DNA of 28,289 nt from CAZAPG01 sp964486935 (GTDB taxonomy: Bacteria > Chloroflexota > Anaerolineae > 4572-78 > J111): the NCBI GenBank assembly GCA_964486935.1, contig CAZAPG010000068.1, positions 1-28,289 on the forward strand, given 5' to 3'. The position numbers and the translations under genes were made by a program. Of the stretch, positions 22,237 through 28,289 are shown piece by piece. Every line of letters starts with the position of its first letter. Positions within the stretch are counted from its first letter, which is position 1. The notes beneath the pieces were generated by a model, which searched no databases, was not told where the DNA came from, and worked only from the letters and a program-made list of their open reading frames with translations.

Positions 22237-22471
22237 GTTTCTGTTGCTCCTGTTGCCACACCTGCAAAATATCATCTTGATATTTTACCAGGATTCTTTC
22301 AATCTCGTTAAGCTCGTGATTGCGAAATCTGCCTGCTTTTGCTAAGGTAATGGGAGCAAGCCAATATTTGGCCTCTTTACCCTCTTTGCCAACGTGGATA
22401 TGGGGCGGTTCGTCGAGGTCAGCCTGATAAAACCAGAACCGATATCCCAGTATTCGTAGTACAACTGGCAT
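22223..22471 (-). CDS. DUF4160 domain protein (toxin-antitoxin-like)
   Basis: The 82-residue protein spans the whole DUF4160 family: MPVVLRILGYRFWFYQADLD, then EPPHIHVGKEGKEAKYWLAP with the conserved PPHIHV core, then LAKAGRFRNHELNEIERIL and a polar C-terminal helix. Family members occur next to a second small gene in what look like toxin-antitoxin modules, but their activity has not been settled. It lies 37 bases after etfA and overlaps the following gene, interrupting the catabolic gene order. No strong Shine-Dalgarno sequence precedes it (AGGA about 12 bases away). Confidence 0.85.
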   Translation of the reverse strand: MPVVLRILGYRFWFYQADLDEPPHIHVGKEGKEAKYWLAPITLAKAGRFRNHELNEIERILVKYQDDILQVWQQEQQKRDNH

Positions 22472-22508
22472 ATTCTAGCGCGGTCCTTGTCGTGAGTTAT
22501 TGTTATTG

Positions 22509-23483
22509 CTATTTCCCCTTTTTCAACTTCCTGATTTCCTCGCTGATGGCCGGCACCACCTGATGCAGGTCGCCGATGACGGCGTAGTGAGCTTTGGCCA
22601 GGATGGGCGCTTCGGGGTCGGTGTTGATGGCGATGATATTTTTGGAGCCTTTGCAGCCCACAAAGTGTTGAATCGCGCCGCTGATACCGCAGGCAAAGTA
22701 GACATCCGGCGCAACCCGCGCCCCGGTCTGGCCCACCTGGTCGGCGTGCGAGCGCCAGCCCTCGTTGGTGACGGCGCGGGAGCAGCCCACCGCGCCACCG
22801 ACCAGCGCGGCCAGCTCATCCAGGCTCTCAAAGCCGGCGGAACTGCCCACACCGCGCCCGCCACTGACCACCACCCGGGCGTCGGTCAGCGAAACTCTGT
22901 CGCGGGCGGCCTCAACGCGGCCGGTGATTTTGACCCTGAAATCCTTGTCGCCGAGCGCGGGCGTGACCGGATTGAGCGCCAGCGCCGCCGCCGGAGACTC
23001 TTCTGCCGCGATGACATGCTGGGCCACCGTCAGTAATTTGGGCCGGCCCTCGAGCCGGGCCTCTTCCAGCAGGCTGCCGCCCCAGCGCACGCGGGTCAGG
23101 GTGTACGTCTCGCCCGGCTGAAGCTGGGTGCAGTTGGCGGCCAGCGATAAATTGCTTTTGGCGGCCACGTGGGCCATGACCTCGTTGCCCCGGTCGGTGC
23201 CGGGGGCCAGCACCGCCTCCGCCTGTTCCGAGGCCATCAACTGGATGAGGCTTTGCGCCCAGGCTTCCGGGGCGTAGTCATCCAGCCGCTCATGTTTGAC
23301 CAGGTGCGCTTTCGACACGCCATACGCCTGCAACCCTGCGGCCAGGCCGTGACCATCTTCGCCAATAATGACAGCTTCCAGCGGCAGGTTTAATTCGGCG
23401 GCCAAACCACGGGCCAGCGTCAACATTTCCAGCGAGGCTTTGTGCAGCGCGCCCCGGTCGTGTTCAATCAGTCCCAGAATCAT
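22509..23483 (-). CDS. etfA: Electron transfer flavoprotein alpha subunit
   Basis: The 324-residue protein has the two-domain ETF-alpha layout. The N-terminal domain has ILGLIEHDRGALHKASLEML and VLAPGTDRGNEVMAHVAAK. The C-terminal FAD domain has VVVSGGRGVGSSAGFESLDE (about residues 205-225), WRSHADQVGQTGARVAPDVY and ACGISGAIQHFVGCKGSKNI followed by IAINTDPEAPI, which together bind FAD. With EtfB it accepts electrons one at a time from FAD dehydrogenases and passes them to ETF:quinone oxidoreductase. It starts one base after the etfB stop, and lies between the two FAD-GcvT paralogues, which points to them as its electron donors. Confidence 0.95.
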   Translation of the reverse strand: MILGLIEHDRGALHKASLEMLTLARGLAAELNLPLEAVIIGEDGHGLAAGLQAYGVSKAHLVKHERLDDYAPEAWAQSLIQLMASEQAEAVLAPGTDRGNEVMAHVAAKSNLSLAANCTQLQPGETYTLTRVRWGGSLLEEARLEGRPKLLTVAQHVIAAEESPAAALALNPVTPALGDKDFRVKITGRVEAARDRVSLTDARVVVSGGRGVGSSAGFESLDELAALVGGAVGCSRAVTNEGWRSHADQVGQTGARVAPDVYFACGISGAIQHFVGCKGSKNIIAINTDPEAPILAKAHYAVIGDLHQVVPAISEEIRKLKKGK

Positions 23484-23484
23484 G

Positions 23485-24240
23485 CTACACCACCCCTATC
23501 TTTTGCAGAATCTCGACCACTTTGGGCGCGGCCTCCGGCCCTTTGCCCAAAATTTCAGCGCCGCGATGCTGCTCCGCCGGAACCTTGAGCCGTATCTTTT
23601 CCGGACCGCCGGGCTGCTGCTGCGGCTGAACGCGCTCGATGGCGGCTTTTTTGGCCCGCAGCCGCCCCGGCAGCGAGGGGTAGCGCGGCAGGTTGATGCC
23701 TTCTTTTACGGTAAAGACAGCGGGCAGGGCAACCTCGAAAATCTCCCAGCCGCCGCCGGCTTCCCGTTTGGCAATGGCCGCGCCGTTTTTGATTTCCAGC
23801 GCCTTGATGCCGGTGACGCACGGCAAATCCAGCGCGTGCGCTACGCGAATACCAACCTGATAACCGCCGGAGTCGGCGGACTCGTTGCCAAAAAGCAGCA
23901 GGTCGAAATTGTCTGGCCGGGCCTGAATCGCCGCCACAATGGCGCGGGCGGTGGCCACGGGGTCCCAGTCGCTGCCGTCGGTTTCCAGCAGAATGGCCTG
24001 ATTGATGCCCTGGGCCAGCGCAAAGCGCAACTGCTCCACCGACTCCTCCGGCCCCAGCGTCAGCACGGTTGATGCGCCGCCGTGCGCCTCCACCTGCCGG
24101 ATGGCCTCTTCCACGGCGCACTCCTCGTGCGGGCTAACCGCAAAACCCAGGTGGCGGGTTTCGATTTCCTGTTCGTCGGCAGTCAGCGTAATCTTTGCGC
24201 CGGTCGCCGGTACACGTTTTACGCAAGCGAGTATGTTCAT
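23485..24240 (-). CDS. etfB: Electron transfer flavoprotein beta subunit
   Basis: At 251 residues it has the usual EtfB length. The start MNILACVKRVPATGAKITLT is typical, as are LGFAVSPHEECAVEEAIRQV (AMP-site region), VLTLGPEESVEQLRFALAQG, DLLLFGNESADSGGYQVGIR and LALDLPCVTGIKALEI-type segments, and the C-terminal arm that clasps EtfA. The NESADSGG loop corresponds to the G-x-Q-x-x-D-x-x loop that holds AMP, with Asn-Glu in place of the usual residues, as in many ETFs linked to amine metabolism. It starts two bases after the stop of the 24243-26759 gene, so the two are translated together. Confidence 0.94.
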   Translation of the reverse strand: MNILACVKRVPATGAKITLTADEQEIETRHLGFAVSPHEECAVEEAIRQVEAHGGASTVLTLGPEESVEQLRFALAQGINQAILLETDGSDWDPVATARAIVAAIQARPDNFDLLLFGNESADSGGYQVGIRVAHALDLPCVTGIKALEIKNGAAIAKREAGGGWEIFEVALPAVFTVKEGINLPRYPSLPGRLRAKKAAIERVQPQQQPGGPEKIRLKVPAEQHRGAEILGKGPEAAPKVVEILQKIGVV

Positions 24241-24242
24241 CT

Positions 24243-26759
24243 CTACCCCTTCATCCGCTCATTGTCCGGGTCAAACAGGGGGGTGCTGCCGGCTACGGCA
24301 ACCGAAACGGGGTACTGCTCGCCCAGGTATTCCACCTTTAGTTGAGTCCCCTCGCTGGCATATTCGGGCGGCAGGTAGGCCAGCAGCAGGTGCTTGCCAA
24401 CCGATGGCCCGGAGCCGGCGCTGGTCACATACGAGCGGCGCCCCTTGCGGTCAACAATGGGGTCGCCGTTGGGGGTCAAAATCGGTTCGCGGCCCAGCAT
24501 ATAGCGCGGCTGGCCGGAGGCCGAGGTGTTGTCATCCACTGTCAAGGTGCAGAGAATGGCCGCCGGTTCTTCCTCGCGGGCCTTCAGGTAGGCTTCCTTG
24601 CCAATGAAATCGGCCTTTTTCACTTTTGGCCGGGACAGTCCGGCTTCAACCGGGTTGTATTCTGACTCCAGTTCCATGCCAAAGGCGCGATAGCCTTTTT
24701 CCAGCCGGGCGGTGGTGCCGTAAACGCCAATCCCCACCGGAACCAGGCCGTGCGGCTGGCCGGCCTCCCACAAACTATCCCACAGGCGGCCGCCCTGTTC
24801 CATCGAGGTGTAAATTTCCCAGCCCAGTTCACCCACGTAAGAGATGCGGAAGGCCAGCGCCCTGACCGGGCCAATGGCTATCTCTTTGACCGCGCCATAG
24901 GGAAACGCCTCATTCGAGACGTCATCCCCGGTGACGCTTTGCAGCACAGCGCGGGCATGCGGCCCCCACAACCCCACTGTGCAAATGGCCGAGGTCTGGT
25001 CCTGAAATTGCACGGAGCCATCGGCGGGCAGGTGGTCTTTGAACCATTTTTTATCGACATTGCCGTAACCGCCGCCGGTAATCACCCGGAAATGCTCATC
25101 GCCCAGGCGCATAATGGTCAGGTCAGCTTTGAAGCCGCCGTGGGCGGTCAGCAGCGGGGTGTAAACGGCCCGCCCTACCGCCACGTCCATCTGGTTGACG
25201 GTCAGATGCTGAATGTAATCGAGCACGCCGGGGCCGGTCAGGTCGAAAATGGAAAAGGCGGTCAAATCGACCATGCCCACCCTATCGCGCATGGCCAGGT
25301 GTTCGGCGTTGATAATGGGCGACCACCAGCGCGAGTCCCACTCGGCGGGGCGGGGCATCACCCGCTCGCCGTACTCATCCAGCAGGGTCTTGTTGGCCTC
25401 ATACCACATCGGCCGTTCCCAGCCGACGGTTTCAAAAAAGACCGCGTCCAGCGCTTTCTCGCGAGCGTAGAAGGGGCTGAGGCGCACATTGCGGGATGAT
25501 TCATATTGCTCGGCAGGGTGAACGATGCCGTACATTTTATTGAAGGCTTCGGAAGTGCGGGCGTGGATGTGGCTATTGGTGCGGGTGTGGTCGTAAAAGC
25601 GGGCAATATCCGAGGCGGTCACGTCGATTTCCGGCGTGCCGTGAGTCATCCACTCGGCTACGGCCCGGCCAAAACCGGGCGCTTCTTTAATCCAGATGGC
25701 GGCGATGGACCACAGGCCGCGCACTTCGGGTGTTTCGCCAATGATGGGCGCGCCGTCGGGCGTCAGCGACAGCAGGCCATTGATGGAATGGCGGATACCG
25801 ACATCTTCGCGGGCCAGCACGTCGGGCATTAACTCCAGGGCGTTTTCCATGCTTTCGTCGAAATCATCAGCGGTAAAGGGCAGTTCGGTGGGGGTGAGCG
25901 TGGCCTCCTCATTAGAGGGGATGTCGTCGGGGTCGTGCAGGATGGGGCGGTGGGCGTAGGAGCCAACCTCCATATCGCTGCCGTTCTGGCGCTCGTACAT
26001 ATTCACGTCCACATCGCGGACGATGGGGTACTCAATTTCGCCTTTGGTTTTCTCAAACAGCGGAACGGGGCCAACGGTGATAAACTGGTGCACGGCGGGG
26101 GTCAGCGGGATAGAGGCCCCGGCCATGCGGGCGATGCGCGGACTCCAGACACCGCAGGCAATCACCACGTAGTCGGTCTGAATGTAACCCTGATTGGTCT
26201 GCACGCCGGCCACGCGCCCTTTTTGCACGTCGATGCCCATGACCTCGATGTTGGCAAAGATGCTGAGGGCGTTCAATTGCTGCGCCCGCTCGCGCATCAG
26301 CGTGCCCGCCCGCAGCGGGTCAACCACGCCGGCGGTGGGGCTGTAAAAGCCGCCCAGAACCAGCTTCTCATTGATGTAGGGCACCATTTCCTTGATGCGG
26401 GCGGTGGAGATGACCTCGCCCGGCTCGCCCCAGGATTTGGCGGAGGTGACCCGGCGGGTAATTTCCTGCAGCCGTTCTTTGGTGCGGGCCACCTCGATGC
26501 CGCCGCTCTGGGTGAAAACGCCCAGCTTTTTGTAGGTGGCTACGCTGTCCTGGGTTAATTTGGTCATCTCTTTGGAGTGGTCAACGGGGAAAATAAAGTT
26601 TGAGGCGTGACCGGTTGAGCCGCCGGGGTTGGGCAGCGGCCCTTTATCCAGAATAACCATATCTTTCCAGCCCAACTCGGCCAGATGGTAAACCAGGCTG
26701 TTGCCCACAATACCCGCGCCGATAATGACGACATTGGCATGTTTCGGCAATGAACTCAT
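24243..26759 (-). CDS. FAD-dependent dehydrogenase fused to GcvT-like domain (dimethylglycine/sarcosine dehydrogenase type), copy 1
   Basis: The 838-residue protein has the same domain order as the gene at 19459-21894: Rossmann motif GAGIVG (residues 14-19), STGHAS with His51 at the flavin-linking position, an FAO-type linker, and GcvT plus C-terminal barrel with GGFKADLTIMRL, ISYVGELGWEIYTSMEQG and ARLEKGYRAFGMELESEYNP. It is expected to oxidatively demethylate a methylated amine, passing electrons to the EtfBA pair encoded directly downstream and the methyl-derived carbon to tetrahydrofolate. ATG 26759 is preceded by CGGAGG at an eight-base spacing. Clear paralogy with the second copy but differing linker and substrate-domain residues suggest successive or different substrates. 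Confidence 0.88.
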   Translation of the reverse strand: MSSLPKHANVVIIGAGIVGNSLVYHLAELGWKDMVILDKGPLPNPGGSTGHASNFIFPVDHSKEMTKLTQDSVATYKKLGVFTQSGGIEVARTKERLQEITRRVTSAKSWGEPGEVISTARIKEMVPYINEKLVLGGFYSPTAGVVDPLRAGTLMRERAQQLNALSIFANIEVMGIDVQKGRVAGVQTNQGYIQTDYVVIACGVWSPRIARMAGASIPLTPAVHQFITVGPVPLFEKTKGEIEYPIVRDVDVNMYERQNGSDMEVGSYAHRPILHDPDDIPSNEEATLTPTELPFTADDFDESMENALELMPDVLAREDVGIRHSINGLLSLTPDGAPIIGETPEVRGLWSIAAIWIKEAPGFGRAVAEWMTHGTPEIDVTASDIARFYDHTRTNSHIHARTSEAFNKMYGIVHPAEQYESSRNVRLSPFYAREKALDAVFFETVGWERPMWYEANKTLLDEYGERVMPRPAEWDSRWWSPIINAEHLAMRDRVGMVDLTAFSIFDLTGPGVLDYIQHLTVNQMDVAVGRAVYTPLLTAHGGFKADLTIMRLGDEHFRVITGGGYGNVDKKWFKDHLPADGSVQFQDQTSAICTVGLWGPHARAVLQSVTGDDVSNEAFPYGAVKEIAIGPVRALAFRISYVGELGWEIYTSMEQGGRLWDSLWEAGQPHGLVPVGIGVYGTTARLEKGYRAFGMELESEYNPVEAGLSRPKVKKADFIGKEAYLKAREEEPAAILCTLTVDDNTSASGQPRYMLGREPILTPNGDPIVDRKGRRSYVTSAGSGPSVGKHLLLAYLPPEYASEGTQLKVEYLGEQYPVSVAVAGSTPLFDPDNERMKG

Positions 26760-26796
26760 AATGATACCTCCGTTAAATTTTCAGTGGGACTGCAAA

Positions 26797-27138
26797 CTAT
26801 TGTAACGTAAACAACTTCTTGAGTCGGTCTCTGACTTGTTCCTGCAATTTAGGGGATAATTGGCCGAGTTCGCGGCGCAGGAACGATGTGGTGGCAGTCA
26901 TGAGCCGGTGTAGCTGCAATGTTGATGAAACGCGCAAGCCGGTTGCGGCAAAGCCTTCATCGTTTGAGTCAATCACCAAATCGGTGGGCAGCAAGTCTGT
27001 TGGAATTGTGCTGGTAATGAAAGCCAGCACCACATGCCGATGCGCCCCAACGGGGTCGGTCAAACATACGGCCGGACGGACTTTGGTACCGGACAGGTCA
27101 TCAAACGGGAAGGGAACGAGAACGACCTTATGCTTCAT
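26797..27138 (-). CDS. Type II toxin, MazF/PemK family
   Basis: This is a small protein of 113 residues. The start KHKVVLVPFPFDDLSGTKVR followed by PAVCL is diagnostic of MazF/PemK toxins (PFPFxxxSGxKxRPA), ribosome-dependent or independent mRNA endonucleases. Later strands VVLAFITSTIP and FAATGLRVSSTLQLHRLM agree with the family, the latter containing the conserved Thr/Ser region, and a positively charged C-terminal helix follows. ATG 27138 overlaps the end of the upstream gene (stop at 27128), the normal arrangement for a toxin translated after its antitoxin. A TTG two codons earlier is possible but unneeded. It interrupts the catabolic cluster. Confidence 0.85.
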   Translation of the reverse strand: MKHKVVLVPFPFDDLSGTKVRPAVCLTDPVGAHRHVVLAFITSTIPTDLLPTDLVIDSNDEGFAATGLRVSSTLQLHRLMTATTSFLRRELGQLSPKLQEQVRDRLKKLFTLQ

Positions 27139-27382
27139 ATTCAACGGGTTTGCCGTCAGCTAAAGTATAAATGTCTTCGTCAGGGTCATTCAAGAATTCA
27201 AAGGCCGGATTACTGGCCGCCGCGCTCAACCATTCTGTTTCATCAAACGCTTCAGGGGTGGTGTACAAAACAATTACTTTGACCGAAATCGGCCCGGCAA
27301 TAGGCAAAGGCACGTCTAACTTGAGTTGATGATGTTCATCAACAACCCCGGTCAACTCTATGGCGGTCATTGTCTTTCCCAT
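27128..27382 (-). CDS. Probable antitoxin partner of the MazF/PemK toxin
   Basis: The 84-residue acidic protein begins MTAIELTGVVDEHHQLKLDV (after an optional MGKT extension) and ends FLNDPDEDIYTLADGKPVEY. This resembles a family of small proteins, often found ahead of PemK-type toxins in cyanobacteria and Chloroflexota, with an N-terminal strand-rich part and an acidic tail. It overlaps the toxin gene by 11 bases. ATG 27382 has AAGGA ten bases upstream; ATG 27370 also has GGGAAAG nearby, so either start is possible. The antitoxin role is inferred from position and family resemblance. Confidence 0.7.
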   Translation of the reverse strand: MGKTMTAIELTGVVDEHHQLKLDVPLPIAGPISVKVIVLYTTPEAFDETEWLSAAASNPAFEFLNDPDEDIYTLADGKPVEYEA

Positions 27383-27423
27383 AGCGCACTCATCCTTAAT
27401 CGCAATAAATTTGTCGTATATTG

Positions 27424-27452
27424 AGTGTACCCCGAAGCTGTTAAATTGTCAG
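27424..27452 (-). promoter_or_regulatory. Candidate promoter and operator of the toxin-antitoxin pair
   Basis: On the - strand CTGACA (27452-27447) and TACACT (27429-27424) are 17 bases apart, close to the sigma-70 consensus in the -35 box. The -35 box overlaps the palindrome TGTCA-GTTT-TGACA (27447-27460), a plausible self-repression site. This is the only good promoter candidate between the gene at 27512 and the FAD-GcvT cluster, so it might also drive the latter. Confidence 0.4.
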
Positions 27453-27511
27453 TTTTGACAGGGGTGAAGGATGGCACGGAAATCCATCACGTTCACCCTC
27501 TGCCAAAATAG

Positions 27512-28289
27512 TCACCCATTCACCGAGAAACTACTTTCCGGGTTAATTTTGCGATTGCGCGAGTAGAAGCCGATATTTAGCTGGTTGCCGGTGTAGACGG
27601 CCTTGTATTTTACGGGGTCAACATCATGCGCCTGGCCGTTTTCCACCCGGTCAATCAATTCCGACATCATGTAACCAACGGGCGGCGCGTTTTTGAACTC
27701 GTGGCCGCTGGTGCCAATGGCCATGTAAAAGCCGCCCAGGTCCGACTTGTCGTAAATGGGCAGCCAGTCGGTGGAGACATCATACAGGTCAACAATGCCG
27801 CGCGGCTGGTTGGGAATTTGCAGGTCGGGGATGCGTTTGGCCAGCCGGTAAACCTGGGCCTTCCACTGGGCGTCGCTCACGTTGCGGTCAAACTCATCGG
27901 GGTCGTCCACCCAGATTTGCGGGTCACATTCCGGGTCTTCGCTGCCCACCAGAATGGTGTTGCCGGCCTCCGGGCGGAAGTAAATGGAGTTGTCGCCGTC
28001 GGAGGTGTGCTTGCCGTTGGTCTCGAAATTGAAGCTTTTGGGCGAAGGCACGTGATGCACCTCGTGGCGCAGCGGGCGGGTTTTGATGTTCATGCTCTCC
28101 TCAACCCCGGCCATCTGGTTGATAATGTAAGAGTGCGGCCCGGCCACGTTGACCACCACCGGCGCGTCGATTTTGCTGCCATCCTTCAGGGTAACGCCCT
28201 GCACCCGGCCCTTGTCTTTTCTGATTTCGACCACCTCGGTGTTGAACAGAAATTGCCCGCCCTTGTGTTGGGCCGCAACCATAATATTG
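27512..28289 (-). CDS. FAD-dependent oxidoreductase of the DAO family (N-terminus beyond the window)
   Basis: The frame is open to the right edge, so the first part including the FAD Rossmann motif is missing; about 258 residues are present. What remains is the C-terminal half of a DAO-family enzyme: a VVNVAGPHSYIINQMAGVEE segment after a strand/helix FAD unit, RPLRHEVHHVPSP, SIYFRPEAGNTILVGSEDPE, IPNQPRGIVDLYDVSTDWLP and GGFYMAIGTSGHEFKNAPPV near the end. These fit sarcosine-oxidase/dimethylglycine-oxidase-like enzymes, which act on secondary or tertiary amines. It has the same direction as the FAD-GcvT genes, separated by the toxin-antitoxin pair. No GcvT part follows, so it is a single-domain enzyme. 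Confidence 0.8.
   Translation of the reverse strand, partial: NIMVAAQHKGGQFLFNTEVVEIRKDKGRVQGVTLKDGSKIDAPVVVNVAGPHSYIINQMAGVEESMNIKTRPLRHEVHHVPSPKSFNFETNGKHTSDGDNSIYFRPEAGNTILVGSEDPECDPQIWVDDPDEFDRNVSDAQWKAQVYRLAKRIPDLQIPNQPRGIVDLYDVSTDWLPIYDKSDLGGFYMAIGTSGHEFKNAPPVGYMMSELIDRVENGQAHDVDPVKYKAVYTGNQLNIGFYSRNRKINPESSFSVNG

Overview
The window looks like a chromosomal segment of an environmental Chloroflexota bacterium, probably of the Anaerolineae/Caldilineae type. This is an inference from style: lipoproteins with Thr/Pro-rich linkers after the lipobox, an ABC binding protein with a Glu/Ala/Ser-rich linker, many beta-propeller lipoproteins, moderate GC with AT-rich intergenic stretches, and short palindromic or tandem intergenic repeats. 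No rRNA, tRNA, CRISPR array, transposase or origin was seen.

Layout. On the + strand (1-4303): the tail of a probable sugar-binding protein and its terminator, a beta-propeller lipoprotein of the ScyD/ScyE type, an FG-GAP/ASPIC-UnbV lipoprotein, and an MFS transporter that starts on the base after the preceding stop codon. Everything from 4398 to the right edge is on the - strand and falls into blocks. (a) 4398-5030 holds a four-helix membrane protein and a 58-residue zinc-ribbon protein. (b) 5214-5309 is a C-terminal remnant of a D-amino-acid-oxidase-like gene. (c) 5317-10010 is an operon-like run of a GHMP-fold protein related to beta-RFAP synthase, an unrecognised C-terminally anchored protein, an MmgE/PrpD protein and a TolB-like lipoprotein; it is preceded by a terminator and a hairpin that covers the Shine-Dalgarno sequence. 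(d) 10108-17312 is a dipeptide/oligopeptide-type ABC transporter (Tat-exported binding protein, two permeases, fused double ATPase) followed by a CBS-ACT protein. (e) 17313-18055 is a gene-free regulatory stretch. (f) 18056-28289 is an N-methyl-amine catabolic cluster.

The catabolic cluster is the most interesting part. Two long FAD-dehydrogenase/GcvT fusions of the dimethylglycine/sarcosine dehydrogenase type flank etfB-etfA. A non-pyrrolysine MttB-family methyltransferase is translationally coupled behind the second fusion, and a third FAD oxidoreductase runs off the right edge. The likely logic is stepwise demethylation of a quaternary or tertiary amine, with electrons passing to ETF and methyl groups to tetrahydrofolate. 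The adjacent ABC transporter could supply the substrate, but nothing in the sequence proves that. Two small toxin-antitoxin-like gene pairs sit inside this cluster: a MazF/PemK-type pair and a DUF4160 protein with an unrecognised partner. No corrinoid protein or corrinoid activator is present in the window.
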